This document shows, in pieces, positions 53,625 through 63,375 of a stretch of 64,000 nt of DNA. Each line of letters begins with the position of its first letter. Position 1 is the first letter of the stretch. The DNA comes from Cordilura impudica. Taxonomy: Eukaryota > Arthropoda > Insecta > Diptera > Scathophagidae. Where the stretch lies: assembly GCA_963682025.1 (NCBI GenBank), contig OY821521.1, positions 119,956,020 to 120,020,019 on the forward strand. The letters are read 5' to 3'. Below the pieces are notes generated by a model that saw only the letters and a list, made by a program, of their open reading frames with translations, was not told the origin of the DNA and did not search any database. Position numbers and translations under genes: made by a program.

Positions 53625-54828
53625 TCATTCTTTTGTTTTATGTTGTCCATGACATCTCAAGCATATTTCCTGATTTTTGCATTCTTTTGCGATATGGTTA
53701 TATCCTCTACACTTAAGGCACTGCGTTACATCTGTTCCATCGTATACTCTACATCTTTCCCATCCTATATTTACTTTCCTTGCTTCTATCATTTTCGTAT
53801 ATGTTTCGTTATCAACTGCCATTTTTACATTATATATTGTTTTATTATTTCTTTTGATTTCATATTTTTCTATTTTGAGTTCTGCATTAGAGATACTTGG
53901 ATTCTGCTTTTTTAGTTTCTCAATTATTTCCTCCTCTTCATGTACAAAAGTCATATCCGTAATTTTAACTCTTAGCTCAATTGGGTTGGGCTTAATTTCA
54001 TATCCTTCTGTTAACTCGTTTTCTATTGCACTTTTTATTTTCTCTCTTTCTTCACTATTCGCTCTTTGGATTACAACCGTTCCATTTCTTCTATTTTCTA
54101 CGCCTGTAATTTTTAAATTAAATTTATCATTTAGTGCTTCCCTTGTTTTTTCCACCCCTTGTTTCTCCTTTGGTTTTACAATTAAGGGCACCTGTTTGTT
54201 AGCATCTGGTAGCACTGTTTTTTTAACCGACTCTGCATATGTTTGTTTTTTGTTGGTTTCTTTTAATACCTTCTCTATTTCGTTACACATACTTTTGTTT
54301 TTTTCTTCTATTGACTTGCACATTTCTTTATTGTTTTCAAAATCATTTACATATATAATTTTTAACTTCTTCCACATTTTTTTCCCATGATTTTTGAACA
54401 GTAACCATTTTTTTAACCTTTCTTCGTATCTTTTTTCTATTGCCTCTAACAATTGTTTTATTTGCCTCTCGTTTTGTTTTAATGATGATGAAAATTCGTG
54501 TTTATAATCTACCAGGTTTTGTTTGTTTTTATGTACATCTTCTTATATCTTATATATATTTTAGGATCATATCGACATTGTGAATGTACTGGATACAATC
54601 CTCACATACAAAACGTAAAAAATTACTTTCTTGCAAAGTTTTTTGGGAATACTGATCCATACCGGAACACTTCATAGAACTGTGATGTTTTTTTACACAC
54701 CCCCTCACATTGAATACCCGTTTCCCCACGATTGGATGACTTGCATTTACTATACTCAGCCATGACTGAGTGCTTTTATTGTTTATTATTATAAAAACGT
54801 TTGTTTTTATAAAAACATTATTTTCCAC
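53625..54828 (-). pseudogene. LINE ORF1: PHD-like finger and CCHC RNA-binding protein
   Basis: The N-terminal part (54,828-54,550) shows GCVKKHHSSMKCSGMDQYS and FLRFVCEDCIQ, a degenerate PHD-type finger. A stop near 54,550 is followed by a Lys/Glu-rich helix (QLLEAIEKRYEERLKKW). The C-terminal part has ITGVENRRNGTVVIQ, a likely RNA-recognition fold, then WERCRVYDGTDVTQCLKC, CKNQEICLRCHG. It would package LINE RNA. The frame ends at 53,625, before the last knuckle is complete. Confidence 0.75.
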
Positions 54829-55027
54829 TAATTATAATTAGTATTTTTTATGGTTTTTAATAGTCCTGTCTATTTTTTTAAAACCAATTATTATTTGATT
54901 TTATTATTTTTATAGAGCTTTAGTTTTTACACTTCTTTTCATATGGCGTTGCCGTATACATAGTCTTAGTTCTTTTTTTGAGTGTTTCTAAAATACGTTT
55001 TCCTTTCAACATATCTCCGACTTTTGA
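54829..55027. other. Spacer between LINE and CK2-beta fragment
   Basis: AT-rich, probably partly LINE 5' UTR. Nothing recognised. Confidence 0.3.
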
Positions 55028-55200
55028 GATTTTGGTGTATAAACATTAATACGTTTTTGGCAATATACTTTAACTATTGCCTCGCCAGGAATATCAGATG
55101 AACCCAATGGCTACATTGGTTGACTTTCGCAGTATACACGTGAACAATTTCCGAAATCTCAAGTTTGGTATTTTTCAATCATTTGTGCAATGCGTTTGAA
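55028..55200 (-). pseudogene. CkIIbeta: Casein kinase II beta-subunit-like pseudogene, copy 2 (opposite strand)
   Basis: The minus strand from 55,200 reads KRIAQMIEKYQT, a stop, [15 protein letters not shown], the same TAG as copy 1, [17 protein letters not shown], then [11 protein letters not shown]. It starts at the same codon as copy 1 (Phe-Lys-Arg) but is joined there to element S instead of repeat X. It stops near 55,028, about 60 codons in. The shared nonsense codon shows that both copies descend from one pseudogene. Confidence 0.8.
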
Positions 55201-55201
55201 C

Positions 55202-56520
55202 GGTAGTATAAAATGTATACCTCATACCACATTTTAATTTACAGCAGGGTTGCACAAAATGCACGCAAAAAATAAAACAATAGTCATTGAACACACCCCA
55301 TCATTTACATAGGCTACACAAAGAAGTGAATATATCTCGAATTTTACCTATTAATTTATGTATTATAATAAGAAAATAATAATTTTATTAATTAAATAAA
55401 GATTTCGAATTTTTCCAGAAATGTGCACGCAAATTTATTGCACGGAAAACTTTTTGTATCCGCCTATGCCTAAGCTTCAATTTGACATGCCGTGCTCCAT
55501 GGTACGAAGCTTAGTTTGTCTAAAAAATGGGTCTTAATTAGTGGGTCTGCCCAAAAATAAAGATTCTCAGTTTTTCCAGAAACGTGCTGGCAAATTTATT
55601 GCACGGAAGACTTTTTATATCCGCCTATGCCTAAGCTTCAATTTGACATGCCGTGCTCCATGGTACGAAGCTTAGTTTGTCTAAAAGGTGGGTCTGGCCA
55701 AAAATAAAGATTCCCAGTTTGTCCAGAAACGTGCTGGCACATTTACTGCACGGAAGACTTTTTATATCCGCCTTTGCCTAAGCTTCAATTTGACATGCCA
55801 TGCTCCATGGTACGAAGTTTAGTTTGTCTAAAAAGTGGGTCTCAATTAGTGGGTCTGGCCAAAAATAAAGATTCCCAGTTTTTCCAGAAACGTGCAGGCA
55901 AATTTATTGCACGGAAGAGTTTTTATATCTGCCTATGCCTAAGCTTCAATTTGACATGCCGTGCTCCATGGTACGAAGCTTAGTTTGTCTAAAAGAAGGG
56001 TCTGGCCAAAAATAAAGATTCCCAGTTTTTCCAGAAACGTGCAGGCAAATTTATTGCACGGAAGACTTTTTATATCCGCCTATGCCTGAGCTTCAATTTA
56101 ACATGCCGTGCCCCTTGGTGTGGAGGTTAGTTTGTCCAAAAAGTGGGTTTGACCACAAAAATGAAAATTCCCAGTTTGTCCAGAAACGTGCCGGCAAATT
56201 TATTGCACGGAAGACTTTTTATATCCGCCTTGGCCTAAGCTTCAATATGACGTATCGTGCTCCATGGTATGACGCTCCATTGTGCTGGAAGCTTCCTTGG
56301 AGTATCCCGGTCCCAATAAATCCCAATAAAAAACAAGAATTTAGGTTCTATAAATGTTCTAATATTTATTTATGTATTATTCCTGTTTAAATTAGTTCTC
56401 CCAAACTGGAGAATCCACTCCCATAAGCATTGGAATACATTTTAAAAATTTCGCGTTGCCAATTATTCATTTGAAATTCGAGGCTATTTTTTCGAGGCTA
56501 TTTTTTCGAGGCTATCGGCA
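55202..56520 (+). mobile_element. Satellite-bearing element S, copy 2
   Basis: Plus-strand counterpart of 22,800-23,956: head GGTAGTATAAAATGTATACC, arm to about 55,420, about six tandem units (55,430-56,290), a tail with TGGAGTATCCCGGTCCC, and the end CGAGGCTATCGGCA preceded by two extra CGAGGCTATTTTTT repeats. One more satellite unit than copy 1. Open frames across the units (for example 56,082-56,390) are by-products of the repeat. Confidence 0.65.
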
Positions 56521-57240
56521 GTTGCTTAAAAAAATATATATATATACAAGATGGCATCGAATATTGGAGAAAAGGTAAGAAATATGTTAATTTTTTATTT
56601 ATCATTTACTTTTAGTATTTACATTTAAATTTTCGTTTTTGCAATTATTCAGAATGTGCAACGAATTTTCAAAATTCAAGAAAGAAAAAAATTTGTAGAG
56701 TACGTCGACTAATTGAATTTTAAAGAAAACCCTGATCTTCATTATGTCGGCACGAATTTACGGTCTGCTCCAGAAGTATGGCAGATGTTATAGATAGCAA
56801 AGCGGAAATATTTAGCTTTGTTCTAATCATATACGAAACCATAGCGTTGGTACCACCACACAGCTTAAACTTGAATGATACTGAAACTGTAACAATATCG
56901 GACAATGATAAGGATAAAGAAAAATCATTTTGAGACAATATTCACTTATATAAGCACTTTTTAAGTACTTATATATGCACTTTTAAGGCTCTTATATATG
57001 TACTTTTTAAGTAATTATATATGCATTTTTTAAGCACTTATGTATACTTTTTAAGTAATTTTATTAAAGTTGCAGACAGTTCTTAAATATATTGATTCTT
57101 TTATTGTTGGAAATAATGTGAGTAATAAATTAGTTTTACATTTTTGAAATTTTAACTTAATTCATTTACATTATTATTTTTTTTTTAATTTATACATTTG
57201 TACGATTTTTAATATAACTTTAATTTTTTTTACCTTAAAA
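56521..57240 (+). other. Unrecognised region with exon-like pieces and a short tandem repeat
   Basis: ATGGCATCGAATATTGGAGA at 56,551 ends in AAG/GTAAGA, a good donor. An acceptor-like CAG precedes NVQRIFKIQERKKFVEY (near 56,655). A further open stretch (about 56,776-56,932) reads EIFSFVLIIYETIALVPPHS then LNLNDTETVTISDNDKDKEK and a stop. This may be another host-gene scrap, but I do not recognise it. 56,946-57,066 repeats CACTTTTTAAGTACTTATAT-like words. Confidence 0.3.
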
Positions 57241-57252
57241 CATTCTCTTACT

Positions 57253-59185
57253 TTAACTAGCTCCAGCTCTACGATTGTGATTAGCTCTAGATGATTTATT
57301 ACGTAGAATATCTTGTTCTTGGCCCTGACCCTTACTGAGCCCCACCACATTACGCGGCTGTTGTGGCATAAAATAACCCTTTTGAGCATATTTAGCCTCA
57401 CGTTTAGCTTTATAACGAGCTCTTGCGTCTTCTGAATTTTCACAAAAATTCATACATTTATTACGTTGGTTATTATGCTGCTGTCGGGTGTTGGAATCTT
57501 CCACTTCACTTTCGCTTTCATCTTCCGATACATGAGCCACGTTAGCCAACACTTTTTTCATGTCTTTTGATTTTATAACTCTTGTTTAACTTTCCAACAA
57601 TGCCTCAAAACTATCATCGTATTCATCATCATATTCTTCACCATATTCTGGATCCCTTTCGCTAATCATGGAATAGTCTTGATAACGATGTTTAATTGCG
57701 GCCAAGTCACTTTTTATCGTCTAGCATTTGGAAAACCCTTACCCTGCTTAATAATACATTGAGGATTATCTTGGTTCATTATATCATATTTATCACCATC
57801 GAAAACATAATGTTGAATACCGCTTTCTTGATAGAACTTGTGGATCGGGTTGTATATAAACTTCATTAACATCGGCTTGTTCTAAATCAGGTGGCAAATT
57901 GTATTCCAATACCGCCGCTATAGCTTCTGCACTAGAAGCATACCGAAATGAAAGCCGTCTAATGAAACCAGTGTCCAGATGAGGTAGACAATCCAATGTC
58001 ATGGCAATTTCTAACTCAAAATCTCTCTTTGCAGGGTTTTTGGTGTTGCTTTTTGTAACCTTTTTTTTTCCTTTTGATGGTCTTAGCATTCGTATCAATA
58101 ATATCTTGGTGTATTATTAGATTTTGTAAATCATTTGTGGTTTCCATGGTATCAGCTTCATTTTTATAACGTACTATAAAGTTGGCTTTAAAAGAATCTC
58201 TAGAAAACGAATATATTTAGACATGATTTTTTTAAATTTTTATGCGTACTCACAAATCGCTGCAAGCTTGCTTTAATATTTCTATATCTAAACCTGACGT
58301 TTATAATCGACCACAAAAGTTTGCTCTGACAAACATTCGGTTAATAAGGCAATTGTTTCTTCGGAAGGCATTAAACTCAATTCTCTATAAGATAACGTTT
58401 CTTAAAAGTTATACGAAACTTTTAGCAAAGTACTTACGGTTCAGCTAAGACCGTTTCGATATATGAGTAGGCAATACTACGAAACGCTTTCAAAAACTGC
58501 AAACGAGCATAATTTAACCATAGTAAACTTTTAGCCCCCTCATTAAGGTGTGTTTACACTATGTGTATTTTCCATGTGTAAATTCAGTTTTACGATCCAT
58601 ACGTAATTCCGTGTGTGTGTCAAAATTGCCGTTTTACATACGATTCATAATTTTTGCGTTCAAACGTACATATGTATTTCCGTATGACATAACCTCTAAA
58701 TGTAAACAACAGCTGATTTAATTTTTGAATTTACAAAAAAATAATTGTTAAAAATAAAGTTATATATTTTATATATTTTTTAATTGTTAATTAATATTAA
58801 ACAATTTATTTTTCTCTCAATATTAATCTTTATAATTTACTCTGTTTTTCTTTCGCCACAAACAGTGTTGTATTTTCATATGTTTATCTTGCCAAAATAG
58901 AACCTGCTCTAATTGAAAAATTTACATATGTCTTGCAAAATGTGTTGTACATAAACAATGTTTGAAAGGGTTCACACTATGTGTACAAATTACACGTGCT
59001 AAAAAAATACGAAAAACACGAGCAAAACACGTAGTGTGAACGCAGCTTAATAGGAAAAATATTCTTCTACAAAAAAGGCAGCGTGTTATCATAAAAGTTG
59101 CCTATATGAGCCAATTTGATTTCGCCACACATATGTAGATCTTACAGCAGGACATACATCCAGCATTACATTACAGGTAAATGCA
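57253..59185 (-). pseudogene. ASCC2: ASCC2 (activating signal cointegrator 1 complex subunit 2) pseudogene, introns retained
   Basis: ASCC2 is a ubiquitin-binding (CUE) subunit of the ASCC complex used in alkylation repair and ribosome quality control. Minus-strand pieces in order: CNVMLDVCPAVRSTY and KLAHIGNFYDNTLPFL (59,180-59,050), GAKSLLWLNYARLQFLKAFR (58,535-58,440), LSYRELSLMPSEETIALLTE then CLSEQTFVVDYK (near 58,390-58,290), the CUE block TLDCLPHLDTGFIRRLSFRY and AAVLEYNLPPDL (58,010-57,860), HYVFDGDKYD, EEYDDEYDDSFEALLES, and the tail EAKYAQKGYF, GQGQEQDIL and SSRANHNRRAGA (57,270-57,250). Intron sites are visible (GTAAGTAC after LAEP). Stops and frame shifts occur near 57,720, 57,835 and 57,585. 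MITE M2 splits it at 58,547-59,046. Confidence 0.75.
58547..59046 (+). mobile_element. TTAA MITE M2, complete copy
   Basis: 500 bp with ends GGTGTGTTTACACTATGTG and CACGTAGTGTGAACGCAGC, imperfect inverted repeats, flanked by TTAA at 58,543-58,546 and 59,047-59,050. The interior is closely related to MITE M1 (TTCCGTATGACATAACCTCT, CTGTTTTTCTTTCGCCACAA), but the outer 80-100 bp at each end differ. Confidence 0.85.
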
Positions 59186-59455
59186 CAATCTAAAGTATAC
59201 AAAGCGACATTAATTTAAGTTCTTATATTTTTATATATACAACTTTATGTTTACTTTTATTTGTTTGTTTTTATTTTTTGACAGCTGACTTGGAATATTC
59301 CAATAACAACGTAACCAGTGCTGTAACTTCTCACATCAAGATACAGACACAGTTTTTACTCACAAATCGAGAAACAGTGGAATTTTTGTTTCATACTTTT
59401 TCGATGTGAGAACTTTTCACATAAAATACAGAACACGGGTACTGGTTTAGTCGGT
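59186..59455. repeat. Spacer with a short inverted-repeat element
   Basis: 59,318-59,455 starts AACCAGTGCTGTAACTTCTC and ends GTTCTGTATTTT-complement and ACTGGTT, about 130 bp with inverted ends. It interrupts the P-type transposase after the codons for ITNRLNQ. A relative lies at about 22,170-22,305. 59,186-59,317 shows nothing. Confidence 0.45.
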
Positions 59456-61744
59456 TAGTTATTATATATGTCATACCATACTTTTTAAGGTCCTCATAAG
59501 GACTCCTTTTTGGAAATGTTCTAACGTTTTTTTATTTGGTAATATTGAGGTCGCCATTATTTCGTTCATCCGAATCAGAATTTCTCGTTGATTCTCCAAC
59601 GCAACACCGCATGGTTCCTTAAAATATATTATTTGTTTAAAATATAATTACAAGAGAAAGTTAAAGAATTTACCTTGCCGGGGTAACCATATGTGCTCAG
59701 TTTAGAATTATGCACATCAAACCAATCGTTGACCAGTTTAAAGAAATCAGCAGTTTCAATGGGCTTGTAGATTTCTATTCCTAGTTTATGGCAACGTTTA
59801 ATAGCATTTGCGGTGGCATTTGAAAGGAGTTGCGCTGCTAATTTAACTTTTTGCCTTCCCCCACCTTTTACTGAAAATTGTTCCTCACTTAGCTTAATGT
59901 AATTGAGATGTCAGACTTATTCGTTTCTTTCAGCAAGTCTATAAAAGTACGGGAGGTCAATAGATGACCGTTAATAATTAAGCCTGTATCCAAGTAATGG
60001 TTTCTTATTAATTTTAACAAATGCGGTACATCGGCAAACGTGAATATCTTTTCCTCTTTATTTATTGGGTTGGGAAACCATGACTTATCTAAAATGAAAT
60101 AAATTGTTAAAAATATAGAAATTAAAAAATTATTTTAAATCTTGGTCTTAGTAAACAATCGAAATGTATCCTAATATCTTAACTTAATATCGTTGTAATT
60201 AAAATTTTATTTTAATTACGAATGTTATAACCGATTTAAAAAACTTAATTACGGATTAATGAGACTTTGCATTACAAAACTTATAAACGAATTTTAGAAA
60301 CTAATCTTAATTAGGAATTTTTATTTTAGCTTCAAAATTATATCTAATATCAAAACTTAATTATTTGTAATTACCAATTCCATTACAGGATTTTTAAAGC
60401 GGCGTAGTGAAAACATGAAATGAAATTCACATCGATGTAAAAACGATTCGTCCTCAGGCTAAAAATTACGAATATTCATTATTTTTGTGTGTGGTGTTGT
60501 GTGGTATATGTAAACTTACCTGTAGTTACACCTAAATCTTTCCACAACTTACGGTTGGTTGGAACCAAATCGCATACCACCGCCACCACCGGAAATCCTG
60601 CATTGTGAAGCTCAGTGATTATATTGTATAAAATTTCAACAGTCATTTTACAAGAACACTGGCTGCTTCCACGATTTCTTTAATCCACGAGCTATAGCGA
60701 CTTGCACGTAATTTGCAGGCTTCTTCACCATGTCACCTACTGCGTCATATTCGTAGGTTTCCGTTACCTTCATTTCATCAAATGACAAAACGCAAATCTT
60801 TTCCTCAAGAGTAATGTCAGTGATTTGCCGCATAAATTCTACTGACGTTTTTAAGATTCCCTCATCAAAATTAACTTTGCGACACCAACGCTGCAAAGTT
60901 GTCATGTGAGGTAATGGAAAACCTTTTTTGTACATATGTCTGTACGCCCTTGGACCAGATGCATGCAAACATATTGCGTTGGAAATGTCATTCCATTTCC
61001 ACTGAATATTTCAATGGCCACATTAGCTTGGGCGACTTCCATCTTCAAGTTTTTATTTTCCGTTTCAAGCATATGGATTTTGTCCAAATATTTTTGTATA
61101 TCCTTTGCCAAAATGATCGGACTATATATATATAAAATATTAAAATATACAATTTAAAATATAATTGTAAATCCAAATCATATTTAATTACTCTGTTTGT
61201 GTTTCCTGTTCTGTACAATCCTTATGTAAAGATTCAGTTGATGTATTTTCATATAACATGTGAGGAGTGGGACACGTTTCCTACAAAGACGAAGAACCAA
61301 TTGCCGTTGAAACCTGCGCGCACTGTTGATTATGAGGTTCTTGTTCTTGTACAGAATAATAACCTTCGGTTGATATATACTGAGATCTTGATTTGTTCAA
61401 ATAAGTTTTATTTGATGCATAATTGGTCATTGCTCCCATATAAATACTACTCCCCAAAATCACTTTAAGGAATAAATTTATTCAATTTACTTACCCAGGA
61501 TATGTTTCGTTATCATTTTGTAAATGGTGAAGAGAAGGCACAGCAGTCGGCATCAACATTGCTCTATTTCCAGCAGTAATTATGTCGCTTGGAAGAAAGT
61601 GGTCAATACATATGTGCGAGGTTTTTGTAAAACGCAACTGACAAATCTCACTCCACATATGTCTTCTCTCCTCTTCTTTTGGAATTTGGAAAAATGCACC
61701 TTTTCCAATTACCTTCTTTTTTTACAAATAACACATGACCGCAT
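59456..61744 (-). pseudogene. P-element-type (THAP9-like) transposase of element E
   Basis: P transposases are GTP-dependent DNA cutters with an N-terminal THAP finger. Minus strand from ATG 61,744: CVICKK, ICIDHFLPSDI and TAVPSLHHL form the C2CH THAP domain, followed by a coiled coil (LDKIHMLETENKNLKMEVAQ). Then ASGPRAYRHMYKKGFPLPH, KICVLSFDEMKVTETYEYDA, NYVQVAIARGLKKSWKQPVF and VVAVVCDLVPTNRKLWKDLG, an intron (about 60,520-60,092), FTFADVPHLLKLIRNHYLDT, VKGGGRQKVKLAAQLLSNAT and LPNKKTLEHFQKGVL with KYGMTYIITNRLNQ. The C-terminus is missing. A frame break between LLKETNKSDISITLS and KLSEEQF (near 59,900) and possible others disable it. It lies 213 bp inside the right end of E. Confidence 0.8.
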
Positions 61745-61956
61745 TTTTTGGCAGCTATTTAAAATGTTGTAAACAAAAATGTTTATTTTTGATATTTTTA
61801 TTATTTTTAAAACAGTTTATTTTCTTTTATCACTTTATCACTTTATTTTATTATTTTATTTTATTTATGACAGCTAACAATTGTAAACAAATAAGCAACT
61901 TTGACAGTTTAACGAATTTGGCGAATTCAAAAATAAAAGTCAGCTGTGCTCATGAG

Positions 61957-61979
61957 GTCACCTTATTAGATTCGCCTTG
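61957..61979 (-). repeat. Right terminal inverted repeat of element E
   Basis: GTCACCTTATTAGATTCGCC then TTG, the reverse complement of the left end with one mismatch. Followed by CAAAAGAC (61,980-61,987). Confidence 0.8.
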
Positions 61980-61987
61980 CAAAAGAC

Positions 61988-62237
61988 TGACACTGGAAAG
62001 TTTACATACCAAGAAAAAATATAGAAAAGGCAGTTAATAAAAAAGAAGACAGTGACAACATACGTAACACTTATAACATAATTTAAAAAAAAACAAACCA
62101 AAAAGATGACGAGGAAAAAACACTGACTATTAGAAACAGAAATAATATAAGGTATTTATAATTTGTATTATAATTATACATTCAATTATTGTTGTACTAT
62201 TGTTATTAAAATATTGTTTTGTTTTATATTAATTAAA
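61988..62237 (+). pseudogene. Penelope-like fragment PLE-2, 3' piece
   Basis: Continues PLE-2 from 21,323 without gap or overlap once the CAAAAGAC duplication is removed. It reads RLTLESLHTKKKYRK up to a stop, followed by the 3' UTR (GTGACAACATACGTAACACT, TAGAAACAGAAATAATATA). It stops at AATTAAA where PLE-1 goes on into its hammerhead-like motif, because a mini-me-like repeat follows. Confidence 0.8.
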
Positions 62238-62838
62238 ACAAGTAGGTGTGTTAAATTCGGCCGTGCCGAATCTTTGATACCCTCCACCTCGGTTTGAGTA
62301 TTGATAATAAATGTAAACAAAATATTGGAAAAATATGCATGCGTTTTTTATATGCATGCGTTTCCGGATATGACATAACTTCTCGTTTAATTTAGTTTTT
62401 GCTAATTAAATAGCTCGCCCTAACCTCCATTGCAAAGGTAATGGTTGTGTAGGGTGGCTATATGCATTAAATCGTGCTAATTGGAGATGGCTGTATAATT
62501 TCTTTTAATTGGCCAAATATTTCTTCATTGTGGCCATATAGGTCGGATGGAGTAACAAAATAATAACCAAAAAAAAAGCTCTCTCAACTTTTTTATTAAA
62601 ATATTGCCATATTTTGAAAACATAGAGAATAAATTTATAATAATAAATAATCAAATTAGGGATGCCAAGAGCAAAAAACCAAAAGTCCCAAACATTTTAA
62701 ATAAAATAATTTGTTAGCTTTATTTTCTGAAAAACTTCAAATTTTCATCCAAAAAAAAATGTGAAAATTTATATATAAATAACATTCTCATCAAATTGCA
62801 TTTATTTATGTAACAATTTTTATGTTAGCAATTCTTAA
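62238..62838 (+). repeat. mini-me-like repeat head and AT-rich spacer
   Basis: ACAAGTAGGTGTGTTAAATT, hairpin TTCGGCCGTGCCGAA, then GATACCCTCCACC: the same head layout as the repeat at 46,689. The body fades after about 62,560 with no GGAC microsatellite, so it is truncated. 62,560-62,834 is AT-rich with nothing recognised. Confidence 0.55.
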
Positions 62839-63328
62839 GGTGCTATTAAAAAACACTTCGTGTTACATATGTACTGTCACTTTTTTTATCCATATGAAAT
62901 TCTTCATGTCTGTCAAAATTGTCTTTTACATACGATTCATAATTTTTGCTATCACACGTGCGTATGTATTTCCGGATGACATAACCTCTAAATGTAAACA
63001 ACAGCTGATTTAATTTGTGAATTTACAAAAATTTGTTGTTAAAAAAAGGTTTTATATTTTTTAATTGTTAATTAATACTAAACAATTTATTTTTCTTTCA
63101 ATATTAATCTTTAAAATTTACTCTGTTTTTCTTTCGCCACAAGCAGTGTTGTATTTTCATTTGTTTGTCATGCAAAAATAGAACCTGTTCTAATTGAAAA
63201 ATGTACATGTGACTTTCCTCATGTATTGTACATAAACAATGTTTCATATGTATCACACGATGTGTACAACTTTTGTTGTAGGAAAATTTGACAGTACATA
63301 TGTAAAAAACACATCATGTAATAGCACC
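62839..63328 (+). mobile_element. TTAA MITE M1, copy E
   Basis: 490 bp, starts GGTGCTATTAAAAAACACTT after TTAA (62,835-62,838), ends ATGTAATAGCACC before TTTA. The first 30 bp are rearranged relative to other copies; the rest is a good match. Confidence 0.8.
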
Positions 63329-63375
63329 TTTATGCTAACCATCGTGTGTACGCAGCCTTAAATATCGTTAAAAGA

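Larger units (their letters stand above)
50650..54828 (-). mobile_element. Non-LTR retrotransposon (CR1/Jockey-type LINE)
   Basis: Minus-strand order: ORF1 (54,828-53,625), endonuclease (about 53,430-52,749), linker, reverse transcriptase (about 52,000-50,813), short 3' UTR and an A-rich 3' end (T run at 50,650-50,664 on the plus strand). The 5' end is not sharply defined. ORF1 with a PHD-like finger plus CCHC knuckles, an APE endonuclease and no RNase H fit the CR1/Jockey group; exact clade uncertain. Several frame shifts. Confidence 0.8.
21324..61979. mobile_element. Element E: 40.7 kb segment bounded by P-superfamily-type inverted repeats
   Basis: Seen: the left end begins CAAGGCGAATTTAATAAGG and then TGAC (21,324-21,346). 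The right end is its reverse complement with one mismatch (61,957-61,979). Both are flanked by the same 8 bp CAAAAGAC (21,316-21,323 and 61,980-61,987), and removing the segment rejoins a Penelope element without a gap. Subterminal similarity continues about 110 bp inward (ATTCGTCAAAGTGT and ATTCGTTAAACTGT; AGCTGTCAT on both). Known: P elements make 8 bp duplications and their ends contain ATAAGGTG. Inside the right end is a THAP/P transposase. Inferred: E is one P-type insertion that grew by capture and nested insertion. Confidence 0.65.

Noticed and set aside
55774..56390. Open frames such as FQKRAGKFIARKTF in element S
   Set aside because: Each is a translation of one satellite unit; frames break between units and there is no start context.
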